From assembly GCA_003290165.1 (NCBI GenBank), contig QNQO01010729.1, positions 1 to 64,000 on the forward strand: a stretch of 64,000 bases of DNA, read 5' to 3'. Shown in pieces: positions 12,861 through 25,059 of this stretch. Source of the stretch: Berberis thunbergii (Eukaryota > Streptophyta > Magnoliopsida > Ranunculales > Berberidaceae). Under the pieces are notes generated by a model. It worked only from the letters and a program-made list of their open reading frames with translations. It searched no databases and was not told the origin of the DNA. Both the position numbers and the translations under genes were made by a program. How positions within the stretch are numbered: the first letter of the stretch is position 1; each line of letters opens with the position of its first letter.

Positions 12861-14529
12861 GGCAATGACTACTCCACACCACTATATATATTGTCTCACA
12901 CCACCACGTACATTTATTTTTCCTACTAACCCGCACTACCTAAAAAACTGTTTTTGAAAAAAATAGTAACATAAAATTAGGGTAACTTTTGACAAATTTA
13001 AATATTCAATTAAGACTGATTCTCAAGTTCATCAAAACATGACAATTGTAGTACTCTGAGTTATCTAATAAACACAATTTGAATAACTTGAAAAAGTTTT
13101 GAAATAAGCAAATTATGGTCATTTTACTAAAGTTCGCGCAAATCTGTCTCGCAATGAAAATGGGTTTGTGCCTCTGACTTTCAGCCAACTTAACGAGACT
13201 GATTCTTAAGCTCATCTAAACACGATAATTGTAGTACTCTGGGTTATCTAAAAAAGACAATTTGAATTACTTAAAAACGTTTTGAAATGAAAACGTTATG
13301 GTCATTTTACTAAAGTCGCGCAAATCTATCTCTAACAATGAAAACGGGGTAGTGTCTTTGACTTTTGGGCACATTATATGCTCGATCAAGAACGATTCTC
13401 AAGTTCATCAAAACACGAAAATTATAGTACACTGAGTTGTCTAATAAAAAAATAATTAAAATCACTTGAAAATGTTTTGAAATGAGAAAATTATGACTTG
13501 TTTTACTAAAGTCACACAAATCTGTTCGAAAAAGTATGTTTTCACCCATTCGCATTCGCATTAAAAAAGTAATTCAAATCCTAGCATAGGTTTGGGCGAA
13601 TGAGTGAAACAAAAAAAAACTTCGGACAGATTTGCGTGACTTGAGTAAATGGCCATAACTTTCTCATTTCAAAACATTTTCAAGTGTTCAAATTGGGTTT
13701 ATTAGATAACTTAGAGTACTAAAATTTTTGTGTTTTGATAATTTTGAGAATTGGTCTCGATCGAGCATATAAGTTGGCTAAAAGTTAGGGACACTACCCC
13801 GTTTTCATTGAGAGACAGATTTGTGAGACTTTAGTAAAATTACCATAACTTACTCATTTCAAAACATTTTAAAATGATTCAAATTGTGTTTATTAGATAA
13901 CTCAAAGTACTACAATTTTCATGTTTTGATGAGCTTAAGAGTTGGTCTCGATTGAGTATATAAGTTGGCCGAAAATCAGAGACGCTACCCTATTTTCATT
14001 GCAAGATAGATTTGCACAATTTTTGTAAAATGACCATAACTTCCTCATTTCAAAACATTTTAAAGTAATTCGAATTGTGTTTATTAGATAACTTAGATTG
14101 CTACAATGTTTGTGTTTTGATGAGCTTGAGAATCGGTCTCGATCGAGCATATAAGTTGAACCAAAGTCAGGGATAGTACCTTGTTTTTAGAGACAAAGAA
14201 GATGAGAGAGGTGGCGGGGAGGTAGTGGTGCTTGATTGAGAAAAGAGGGAAAAAGGTGGAGGTGGAGGGAGGGAGAGAAGTGGCGGTGGTGAGGTGATGG
14301 TGATGATGGCAGGGTGATGGCGGTGTCTGATGGAGAAGAAGGGCGGGAAAAAAAGGGAAAAAAAGAAAAATGGACGAAAATAAAATGAAGAGAGGGGAGG
14401 AGAAGAGAGATAAAATTTAAAATTTTGAGTTTTTATTGGTGGTGTGGAAAATAAAGTAGGTGGTGAGAGAGAAAAAGTTCATATAATGGTGTGGGACAAT
14501 ACTTTAGGTGGTGTGGAGTAGTCGTTACC
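12861..14529. mobile_element. Non-autonomous foldback Mutator-like element
   Basis: The ends are inverted repeats: GGCAATGACTACTCCACACC at 12861 and the complement of the right end, GGTAACGACTACTCCACACC. Flanks are AATATGAAA (12852-12860) and AATATGTAA (14530-14538), a 9-bp target duplication with one mismatch. A 9-bp duplication and GG termini fit Mutator-like elements. The interior is a giant inverted repeat with three units of about 185-190 bp on each side of a centre near 13570. A purine-rich 260-bp segment (14190-14450) lies only on the right. There is no transposase. The element interrupts the integrase region of the copia relic. Confidence 0.85.
13014..14160. repeat. Palindromic array of 3 + 3 repeat units inside the Mutator-like element
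   Basis: Forward units start with GACTGATTCTCAAGTTCATC at 13014, 13197 and about 13390. Inverted units end with GAATTGGTCTCGATCGAGCA at about 13750, 13942 and 14131. All share CTCATTTCAAAACATTTT and TTAGATAACTCAGAGTACTA or their complements. The arms meet at about 13545-13605, where ATTCGCATTCGCATT faces TGGGCGAATGAG. A transcript across this would form a long imperfect hairpin. Confidence 0.85.
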
Positions 14530-16224
14530 AATATGTAAGTGCCTAATGCTAGGACGTCTACAAGTCCGTAGCTCATATGGGGTTTTGTTGGCTATTTTAC
14601 TGGGTACTCTATTAAGGATATAAACTACATTCTTTAAGGCCTCTCGCCAAAGAGACTTTGGCAAGATAGAATGACAAATCATACTCCTAACCATGTCTTT
14701 TGGGGTCCAATTGCATCTCTCAGATACACCATTTTGAAGTAGTGTCCAAGACATGGTGTACTCAGGGACGATTCCACATTTATGTAAGTACCTCGCAAAT
14801 GGACCTGAATATTAGCCTAAATCATCTCATCTGCCGTAGTATTCACCACCACGATCAGATCTAATAGTCTTAATTTTCTTATTATGTTGATTTTCAATCT
14901 CAGTTTTATAGCCCTTGAACACATCCAGATACCCATAGCGAGAATAATCATTTGTAAAAGTGAAAAATACAGTTGACCACTCCAATAAGTTGTAGGGAAT
15001 AGACCACAAATATCAGTATGTATCAAATCTAAGACACCTGAGCACCTAACTTCATAATGTTTGTTTATTTCCCTTTTATGCATTCAATACAAATCGTAAA
15101 ATATGTAAAATCAAGGGTACCAATAACTCTAGTTGTCACAAGTCTTTCAATCTTTGATCGAGAGATATGACCTAGAAACTTATGCCATAACATAGAAGAG
15201 TTATCATTAATTAATCTCCGCATAATACTATAATTAATAGCATGCAAAGTTTCATTTGATTGCAAGTGAGAAACATCTAAGTCTAACTTATATAGATTAT
15301 TAATCAAAGATCTAGTACCAATAACGTTGAAATTTTGTAAGAGATTTCATTTTGCATAAGAAAAAGTATAACCGCATTTATGTTAATTGGAAACAGAAAT
15401 TAACTTTCGCCTAAATAATGGTACATAAACAATCTCATCTAAATTCAACTAAAAACAAGACTATATTTAATTTAAAGACTCCAATGGCCTCCACACAAGC
15501 TTTATTGCCATTCCTCAAGTAAATGAACCTTTCGACATTATTTGGTTTTTGACTCCTTATGCAATCCTGCATGAAAACACCGATGTGAATAGTTGCACCT
15601 ATATCCATCCACCAGGAATGTCTTAGAACACAGTTAGATTAAATTCATAACAAATGAAACTAAAAATATCACATTTCTTTGCAAACCACTTTTGATTTTT
15701 GAGACAATCCTTCTTCACATGACACGTTTCTTGCAAAAGAAACATGCTACGAAGTTATTATGTTTTTATTACACATTTGCCTATAAAGTCCCATAAGATG
15801 CATTTTCCTTAGCTTTAAAAGAAATATTTCTTTTCCTTTTCTTGATGCCTGAATTTCCATTGGACGCTTTTTCGTTTCAATCATTCATCTTCAACTTTTT
15901 CCGATGCAACAAATTGTTCTGCAACCTTTGTAGAAATTTTTTATCCTTTTCCTCTGTAGGCATGACACCACAAAAAGTTTCAGAAATAGAGTGCTTCATT
16001 ATTATAAGAATAATGTGATTAGAGCGCTCCCACTTTTCATAAGAAGCCTTATCTTTAACTAAACTAGAATCAGTAGGCTTAATAGGTTCATCAACACGAA
16101 GTGCATAATCAAAATCCATACACCCAAGAACAACAACTATATGTATTTTTTTCCATTTTTCAAAATTTGAACAATTAAGTATCGAAATGTTGTTTAAATT
16201 GATAGATATCGAAGAAGCATTCAC

Positions 16225-17360
16225 TAAATAACATAAAAAAACAATCTCACATCAATATATCTACATCCCATCAACTTCAATGCAATGACATGATAACGGA
16301 AAAAAAAAAAAAAAAAAAAAAACAAGCAATCATCATCATGCAAAATTTGGTCTAATTGAGGAGCAAACAAATAAATGAAGGGTAAAAAGGTATATATAAT
16401 TAAATTTTTAGCAAAGTGCCTTTATGAAAATTCGAACACAACATTACAATTCAAGTTTTTGTACACACATTGTAACGTCTAAGTGGTTTTCTCAAAACAA
16501 TTAAAGCTAATGAATTTAAATAAAATAAAATTAGATTTGGCCAAATAATAACATTTTTTTAACAGATCATTTAACGCATAAGTAAATCACAAAAATAATT
16601 TACTTAAATTAATTAACTTATAATGCCAATGAACCGACAAAATAATAACATTTTTTTGTGTTGATTGTTATTCGCATGGGTCAAGACGCAACCATATGCA
16701 GTCCGCTAAATAATAACTGAAATTCAAATTCAAATAAAATTTCATGAAAAATGTCACTTAGGTGACGTGGCACAAAATTTAGCATAAATTTAAATTTTGG
16801 ATTGCTTTTAAAATATGCTTGAAGTGCTCTTGAAAAATTCCTTAACTTTAAATAAATAAATTCCAAATCCATGAGTAAAGAAGGCCAAAAAGTGCAACTG
16901 GTCCAAGCCAACATATGGGTGGGTAAAGGACAGGATAGACCTCATCCCATCCCATTCCTTCGAGATCGGGACGGGATAGACCTCATCCCATCCCAAACGG
17001 GTTCGGGACAGGACGAGACTGGATGAGATGAGATTAACATGTTTTAATTTGTAAGTAGAGAAAATTATAAAATACTACTTTAAACTAACGTGTGGGAGGA
17101 AAGCGATAAATCAATGTGCGTACGAACAACAACAAATTCCTCTGGTTGATGCCAAGTCTGTAATATAAGTTAAACAAATTTGATGCAAGTATTTATAAAT
17201 ATCAATTTTACGAATTCAAGACCAGACTATAATGAATAATTAACTTTGTTTATAGAAAATTCAATGGTTAGGTATTGAGCACATGAAGAAACAAGGGGAT
17301 CAAATGATGAACTAATTTTAAAAATATTATAGCACACCCTATTGTTTTGGTTAGTAGTAT
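16225..17360. other. AT-rich intergenic sequence with an A-tract
   Basis: A pure A run of about 22 bases lies near 16300. At 16917-17040 a segment repeats GGATAGACCTCATCCCATCCC twice and ends GATGAGATGAGATTAAC. Similar GGGAT/GATGAGAT text appears on the other side of the insertion at 24190-24330. I see no gene here. Confidence 0.4.
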
Positions 17361-20300
17361 TGTCACGCCCCAATTTTCGAAGAAAACGAAAATCTGAAAA
17401 TCCTCATAGGATTATCCGTTTCCTCCAAAACTCGGGATGTGAAAATTCAATAACAACATAAACAAATAGCAGCAACAACTAAACATGATTTAATTACTGA
17501 AACAAATAAAACTCAAACCGGAAAGACTCTGACGTTGTTAGCTCCACTAAAAGAACTCCAATAACGCTGCTCAAAGGTCTCTAAACCTGAAAGGCTAATC
17601 GGCTACATTCCCAAATAAATGTACCCAAGAAGCAAAAGCTCACTTGGGTCAGCAATAAAGCTGGTGTGAGAAATCTTCATCCCAAAATCAACAAATCTGC
17701 GCATGACAACATCAAAATAAACAAAAACAATAAACAACCACACATCAGGTAGTTCCTCTATGAGGCAAAGGTGTTATCATCCTAACTATAGAAATTGACT
17801 ATGGCAAGTCTAACCTGCAGAAATATGAGTAGACTTGCCATCCTGCATGAAAAAGTTAAAAGCAACCAGATAATATTTCTAAGTTATCAGTCCTCACAAA
17901 TGTGATTTATTTTCAAACAACGATACAATTCATAGTCATATTGGACTATTATTGAAATATTAACAAAACACATTTTCTACCTTTAGAAATACATGTAGTT
18001 CTCATTCAATGGTTGAATGAGCATTTAGTTTCTTCCTTTAAGGTAATCATGCACATACAAAAAAAAATCTCGCTTCTTTTCCACAATCGCACTATCCTCC
18101 TTGTGCCGAACACACCTCACCCAAGTGTGCCTCCCTTGCCTTCGAAACCACTCGGAGCGTACATGTTCCAAGTGGGGTGCCACCTCGAGGAACATGTCAT
18201 CTCACCCGAAGTTCGATCCATGGCAAGCATTTCCTAAATCTACACGTACAACCAAACTCACATGGAACGGTGCACCGATATGCAAGCAAGTTTGCATACC
18301 CAAAATCATATCACACGTATACAAGCAAGTCTGTATACAAAAAATTCTTTTCTTTTCACATTTTTTTTCGGAGTTGTGGAAAAGATCATAAAAAAAATCA
18401 ACTAAAATTCAAACTCTTTTATGGTGACTCTTTGTTTACCATAAATAAATCAACCACAGTATCCACCATTCTTTTGGGGAACAAATAATATTTTCATAAA
18501 TAAATTTTTTATACCCAACAGGGATCAAACTTACAAAATATAAGGATTCATACTCCTTAGTAAGTCTATTTGCATAACAATAAAATTCAAGTTTACAGTA
18601 GGATCATGTACTAACCACGTATTTCAAGTCATAACGTAAAATGCAAATAATAAATTCACATAACAACACTAATACCTAAGTTCATCTCATCAAGTATGAA
18701 TTCTCACATTTTAATTCTAAGTAAGTAACAACAACTCCACCTCTAAGGTGAACAAGCAATAAGATCTACATTTCCTAAGGTTATCATAATTTATCATGTA
18801 GTCATTTAATTTCAAAAAAAATGTATTTAATACTATATTCATAAAATTTTCACATAATAGTTTCACCTAATTTTTCACAAAATAAATTAATTCAATGGTT
18901 TAGTTCACTCCACATGTATACCAATAAAATTATGAATTTCAACTCCAAGGGTATACCAATAGATAACAATTAATATTTCTGTAATCTATAGTTCATACAT
19001 TGCAAATACTATTGAATAACATATATTCTCAAGTAATTTAATATGAAAAATTAAGCAATTAAATTATACTAAACATGATTCTACAATCTTTCAAACGAGA
19101 TTAAATAATATTTGTATTCACAAATAATTGCCTAGAATAAGTAGTATAAATGATGAAAGATACTCACTAATTAAATTATGCAATAGATACCCCACAAGTT
19201 GCTACTGAAACCACCCTCCTAAAATCAACTTAAAACAAACATCGAAAGCTAATCGAAACCTTCCCCAAACTCACCTGAAAACATCTTAGTTGCAGCTTGC
19301 AAAACAGTCCACAAACAACCAAGTTTCAGTACGTACAACAGATCCAAGACCCCCTGATTTCAGCTTCCGCATTAGTCCATTACAACCCAAATTTTGATGC
19401 CGAAATGAAATCAATTTGTCCCTACAGGCAGCTCCGCAACTAGCCCTATTTGGGTGATAAACTGTAACCCAATTCAACCCAAAACAATCATGTTTCAGTC
19501 CCAAACAGTCAACAAAAGGGTCCAAAATAACAACCCAATCCAGTTCCGAAACAACCATGCAAATATCCCTTCAGCAGATTTATCTCTTGTCAACAAAAAG
19601 AGTATATATTTCTATACCGTGAAATCCTATAGAAGCTAGACTTAAACAGGAAAATTGTGGTATATAACATGATACACTGCTAAAAAAACTCAATCAAAAC
19701 GCTGGTAGAAAAACCGCATAAGATCACTAATTACAAAACATATTTCAGTTCCATATCATATTGAGCCCCAAGCTCTGCTAGATATGGAAATTTACACATG
19801 ATTCATTTGTCCAGACCATACACTCTTAGGAAACTCATAAATACTAATATGAATTAAAAGCTATAAACCAATGGAAATCATCATAACCATGTATGTACCC
19901 TAAATAACACTCAAAGCAACCCTGTAAAACAACAAATAAGGTCTGATTGTATACATTCACAACTGAAACAGTTCCAGAATATTCAATTTCATATTTTCAC
20001 ACAATCAAATTCAAGAAATTTATGAAGAACAAGTTCCAGAACCCAATTTCGAGTTTTGACAAGAATAACCCAAGAAATATGACTTAGCTAAGAAAAACAA
20101 CTCATAGGAAGAGTCAGAAATACTCACAGATTTCAGGTCTAAACAACAAACTCAACCTTCTTAAATTCACATACAAAATAGAATGAAGAAAACTCACCAA
20201 AATCGCAAAGGATTGCGAATCCATCGCAAGCATCCCAAATCGTCTCCTTTCCTACTCGTAATCTCCCTGAACCAACTTCAAATCAGGTCTAAAACTTACC

Positions 20301-20512
20301 CTAAACCATCCCTGCAACACACCTTGATTCAGTCCTTGAAAACGCCATTGAACCACCCTTTTTTAAGCAAATTGGGATGTTGACCAATTTTATTCATTTA
20401 AAAATCTACGCCCGAAGGCTACATGACTAACCCTATAGGGCTAACTAAAAGGCCGAAACAAACTCTCACAAAAGATAAGATTCACCAATACAAGCCTAGA
20501 CAATAAACAAAC

Positions 20513-22629
20513 TCAATCTTTGTACCTTTTGTTTTTTTTCCTAGTTCTATTGGATTTTCGGGGACAAATGTTGATATCTTTGGTGTAACGCCTCTTATTC
20601 ATCTTTCCGTCTGACATAACCCCTAAATCCATATCACTGTTTGTTGCCTGCGAACCTAGCTCAGATTCTGAGCTGACTTCATCACTATCCTCACTAGTAC
20701 TTTCGAGTGTATCGATATTCAATTTCGGAAGTCGAAGTAGCTTATTTTCTTTGAACAAAGATATAACCTTATTCAAGTTGTCTCCGACTCTTTTATAATC
20801 CGGGAAAGTTTTGATACCGTATTTGTCAAAATGTCTCTTTAACCTGAGCATAGACTGAAAATCATCATCCGAGGGTTCCTGCACTTGCTGACCCTACGTA
20901 GCATCCCCTAGCTCTGTGCTAGTAGCACCGAAAAAAAACTCTGGTGTGGTGCAGGGCGCTGGCTGAGGCGAAGCCACGACAACTGTCTCGGTGCAGTGCG
21001 CAAACTGGGGCGAGGCCACGTCCGCTGCCTTGGTGCAGGGCGCTGGCTGGGGCGAAACTATGTTATCTGGTGTGATGCTGGGCGCTACATTGGTGCAAGG
21101 CGCTGGATTGGTGCAAGCCGTGTTCGCTGCCTTGGTGCAGGGCGCTAGCTGGGGCGAGGCCATGGCCTCTGTCTTGGTGCAGGTTGCTAGTTGGGGGGAA
21201 GTCACGGCCCCTCTTGAAGGGTAGAGCACTGGCTGCTGCGAGACCGGTTCTGGCTGAAAATCAGACCGTCTCAACACCCCCGCTGTGAATGTTGCATCGC
21301 TCGGCCTCCCTGAATCAGCATGCATCATTATATCGCTAGCCGCGTCTCGCGACGCTGCCACAAGAATATGCTTAGAAAGGTTATTGCTAGTGTCCCCTGA
21401 GTCGACAGCATCATCCTGTAGCAACGACCATGCTTGTGGGCCAATAACATTCTCAATCTCCGAAACTGTATACCCCTCCTCCAAGAGGCAATCCTTCGTA
21501 GATTCTGGTACAACCACGGCACTATCATGAGCCATTGTCTTTCCCACTAGCTGCTTATCCACTTGAGCACCCTCATCTTCATCGATATTCTCTATAAGTG
21601 ACTCAAATTTGTTTGACAATACCACCGGTGTCGGAACAATGGCCACTGGCCTCTTATCCCCAATTTCCTCGTTAATCTCCGCACCTTTGTCATTTTTACA
21701 CCACTCGTACCCACCTCTTGGATGGGCAATTTTTCTTTTTTGGTATCTGGTATGTATTGTTGCTTGACAGTATTGGTTTCAACTTTTGGTTTGACTGCCT
21801 TCGCTGCTTGACCTAGGTCAGAAACTCTTCTACTGCCCTTTAGGCCCAACTTTTTTTACAAAAATCCTCCTGATGCCCTATCAAGGAGCAAAAATCACAG
21901 TATTTGAAGCCTGGATATTCTATCTTCTGCCAGAAGCCCCTATTATTAGCCTTGTCAATCCAAACTCTAGTTGGTAATTTCTCCGCCAAAGTCATCTCCA
22001 CGCAAACACGGGAAAAACTCGGGCGCAATAGGCATCGAGTATGATCATCCATCCGCAAGAAACCACCAAAAGAATTCACAATTGCTTTTAAAATAGGGGG
22101 ATGAAATCAATGCAAAGGTAAGTTAGGAAGCTCTACCCACAATGGCACCGATATCGGGTCATCCTTCAAACTGAATCCATTATGACAACAGAAGGCTTTG
22201 AACCGAACTCCACGAATCAAAAAGGAATCTCTCGATAGAACTTTCTTGGCTTCCACCTCAGATTGAAGTCAAACTAACACGTGTCTTTGATTCAGTAAAC
22301 CAAGCGAAAAATCGCCTAGGATTCCTCAAGTTTAGTGGATCGAATCGCGGATATCTTTCAATGTTGGTCGATAACTAGAGAACTTTAAAACAATTACATG
22401 ATTTTCCATGAAAGCTTCGCCACGTACTTCATCCGTGGCCGTAAGTCCAATTGCTGGTGCTTAATCTTTGCGAAAACGAGTTCCTTCTACCTGAGCCTCC
22501 GCAACTTCGTCCATCAAAATTTTTCCCAAAATCTGGGCGAAGATGGTTTAGCCGATCCTTCCACGGTTTCCCCATTGCCAGGTCCCCCGCCATGGAGGGA
22601 GGGATGGCAGCTGGATGCGCCGTCATCAC
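20513..22629 (-). pseudogene. LINE ORF1 (DUF4283 / CCHC_4 type), frameshifted
   Basis: This is the nucleic-acid-binding ORF1 protein of a plant L1 element. After a start near 22629 the frame breaks around 22430. A DUF4283-like stretch (ENHVIVLKFSSYRPTLKDIR) is read from about 22410. At 22079-21840 comes LPTRVWIDKANNRGFWQKIE, then a knuckle of the form C-x2-C-x4-H-x4-C (CDFCSLIGHQEDFC). The middle (21646-20894) is low-complexity and contains a run of degenerate 'SPQ(P/L)APCTK' units. The last part (20884-20513) ends with a basic tail (KSNRTRKKNKR). Several frame changes and at least one stop (20885-20893) separate the parts. ORF2 is absent. Confidence 0.75.
20940..21210 (-). repeat. Degenerate coding repeats within the LINE ORF1
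   Basis: About seven units of 36-45 bases read S-P-Q-x-A-P-C-T-K/N/E on the minus strand. On the + strand they appear as repeated GGTGCAGGGCGCTGGCTGGGG. The units vary in spacing, as expected of unequal exchange in a linker. Confidence 0.7.
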
Positions 22630-24035
22630 CAGAGGACGGCTAAGAAAGCCCTGCTTCTAGCGTTAACCAACTGAGCACAAAACCCACTTCACGTGTCAGT
22701 GTTTGGGGCGGCTTTGAAGGCTGGCAGAACAACACGTCAAGGCAGAGCAAAAGCCGTTTGTTCCAGCAGGAAGCGGTGTCTGCGGCGAGCCCTAAGGCTT
22801 CTTGCGACGAGCCCTGTGACTTCCGGCGGCGAGCCATGCAACTTCCTGCGGCGTCCTGCGATGGGACGAGCCCTGCGGCTGCGACACCTGCGACGAGCCT
22901 CCTCCTTGAAGCCCTGCAATGAGCCTCCTCCTCACCTCTCTGCGGCTAGGGTTTCAGCCGCCTCCTTGCGGCTAGGGCACCAAGGTTATCTTCAAGTCTC
23001 TCCCACTGGTATATATCTTACGCAGAGTTTATAATGGTCTATATCATTGAACCACCCTTCAAACAGCTTCGAATCAGCATTGTATGGGACCTTGAAACAA
23101 CCTGAAACAGACTCTGATTTAACCTTGAAACCAACCTCGATTCAGCCCTGAAACTCGCTCTGAAAACCTCCTATTTCAGCCCATACACGCACCTAAATAA
23201 CCCCTAAACCAACCTCGATTCAGACCTGAAACAACCCTACAAGCATACATGAATCAACCCTCAATCACCCAGTCACACACATACTCTCTTATTTTCTTTC
23301 CTCTCCATTTCTCTTCTCTGATCCTCATCACTCCAATCTCTCTCTTTATCATGCCACCATTAAGAAGAAGAAAACGAGAACAAGGAGAACAAGAGAATGA
23401 AGAAGGAGAAAAGGAGGAGGAGGAAGAATGAAGAAAAAGAAAGGGTTTCTCTTTATAAGGTGGGTGACTATTCGCCTCTATTTAAATTCAAAGGGCAGTC
23501 CGTCTTTTAACTTCACAAAATAAAACATTAATCATTAGTTTAATAAAAACCCAAAACCAAGCCCAAATACAATTGAGTAACAACCCATCAACATTAGGGT
23601 TTATAAATTAATTTTTTTTACTAAACGCATACACACCTTATTCTATTTAGCAATGGCAAATAAAAAAAATATTTTTCCAAATAATTAAGATTACAATATA
23701 TACCACAATTAATGAACAATAAATTTTATATTTATTTAATTAGGCGGATATTACATTATATACAACCCAAAAGACGAGATTCGATAGAAGAGGGTAAGTA
23801 AGTAATTAATTCTGAAATAAACAAACTACCTTCCGAATGAACAAACACTAGAGTACAAATAATATATCATTCAAAAAATTAAATTTTCTACTAACCTTCC
23901 TTAAGAAACGAAACACACATCACGCAGGCAAACAAATAGCTCATGCATATACCCATAACTTAATGAGGACAATCACATAAAGATATATATAAAATTTATT
24001 AAATTTAATAAACATTAAAAATACGGGGTGCTACA

Positions 24036-25055
24036 AGTGTAGGAATAAATTCTAAATGTTTTTGTAGAATGTATGCATGTTTTGGATAAATAAAATATAC
24101 ACATTGAAAAGTTGCACGTTACAAAGAGGAAAAATACTACTCACCCTCAACTACAAAAGCATTTTTAATAAAAAATATTAAAATTTTACTTCGGGATTGG
24201 ATGGGCGGGATTGAAAATCTTAATCCCTATCTCATCCCACTTTATATCGAGATGAGACGCGATTGAGATGAGATTGATCAATCCCAATAAGACCCTAAAA
24301 AATCAGGAATAGACGAGATCGGAATGGGATGCCGATCGCTAGCCAACAAGCATGGCTTACAAAAAAAAAAAGCCCAAAAAACTTGTCCAAACAGAACTTG
24401 AACTGAATAACTGGACCGAACTGGTGGTATGAACTAAATCAATATTTGAGCCTATGGTCTCAACTGAACGGTTGATCTGGATCGAATCGGTTGACCTGTC
24501 CAAATTGAACCTAAAATAGCCCAAATTACCAGACCCAATATTTAACTAAGTCAATTGAGCCGAGACAACCGAGTCAGCTCAGTTGACTCATCATCTTCTT
24601 CACCTCTTAGAATAGAATCTTCATCTCTCTGAAAAAAAATGGTTGAAGCTTGAGAGGACATCGAGCAACCGCCAAACACCTACCCCCACGACTGGCTAGT
24701 AAGCGACAGAAAAGACCATCTCCTCTATCACGACCTGTGATGTGAAAAAAAAACACGAAAAAACACACAAAACATAGAACCTTCATCCTGGACGACGACA
24801 ACGAGCAGTCGAATTTGAGAAACTCATCACTTGTTTAGATTCGTCCTCAATCAAATACGAAGATCACGTCGATCCTCAAAAGTTATTCGATCAGTGCGCT
24901 GTTGTCGATCGAGGAAAAGGCAATCGACCAGTAAGGGGGTTCGATCATCAGTGATGCAGCAACCGATCAGCGTCGATTGACCCTTTTAAGCAGCACCAGC
25001 TGGAGGGATCAGACAAAAGTAGGAAGTGCCGACTAAGGACCGGTATTTTTTTTTT
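24036..25055. other. Repeat-derived intergenic sequence, no gene
   Basis: At 24190-24330 there is GGGAT/GATGAGAT-rich text like that at 16917-17040. An A-tract lies at about 24361. The rest has no domain or clean terminus. Confidence 0.35.
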
Positions 25056-25059
25056 TAAG

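Larger units (their letters stand above)
12078..16224 (-). pseudogene. Ty1/copia gag-pol relic, split by a Mutator-like insertion
   Basis: Read on the minus strand, the order is that of a copia polyprotein. Gag is at 16224-15877 (SNFEKWKKIHIVVVLGCMDF). A broken zinc knuckle lies near 15720 and a protease near 15600 (WWMDIGATIHI, with Ile where Ser/Thr is usual in the D-[ST]-G motif). GAG-pre-integrase and the integrase core follow at 15307-14817 (LWHKFLGHISRSKIERL, DLIHTDICGLFP, SDRGGEYYGR), then [10 protein letters not shown]...[19 protein letters not shown] at 14754-14560. Past the insertion at 12861-14529 come the integrase C-terminus (ILGCPAEAWPYRP), a linker with IRRSNREKK at 12696-12481, and the first part of the reverse transcriptase (MKDNDVWDLVELP) at 12440-12265. 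Homology stops near 12265, so the catalytic part and RNase H are missing. Stops are frequent. No LTR was found at either side. Confidence 0.85.
20361..23044 (-). mobile_element. L1-type LINE carrying ORF1 only
   Basis: The element is bounded by a perfect 15-bp duplication, CATTGAACCACCCTT, at 20346-20360 and 23045-23059. On the minus strand it starts with a GC-rich leader (23044-22630), contains an ORF1 (22629-20513), then a short 3' UTR with AATGAATAAAATTGG (about 20380-20395) and ends in a short A-run next to the duplication. There is no endonuclease or reverse transcriptase. LINE copies are usually 5'-truncated, so a copy with leader, ORF1, 3' UTR and clean ends but no ORF2 looks like a non-autonomous form. 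Confidence 0.85.
17361..24035 (-). mobile_element. Solo-type long LTR, diverged relative of the 46.9-kb element
   Basis: The left edge TGTCACGCCCC is the complement of the LTR end GGGGCGTGACA at 50362-50372. From 17361 to about 18488 the sequence follows the last 1.05 kb of that LTR in reverse. At 23430-23755 it matches the first 250 bases, including the TATA segment (CCACCTTATAAAG complement) and the TGTAATA start (ending at 23755). The centre is different and shows no homology to the quinone-reductase exon. Beyond 23755 a further 280 bases run to a second start, TGTAGCACCCCG, whose outer edge is 24035. Flanks are AGTAT (17356-17360) and AGTGT (24036-24040), a possible target duplication with one mismatch. 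A LINE (20361-23044) is nested in it. Confidence 0.75.

Noticed and set aside
20991..21224. Plus-strand repeats reading VQGAGWGEA as a repeat protein
   Set aside because: They are antisense to the LINE ORF1 linker repeats, which fit the frame of a known protein type.
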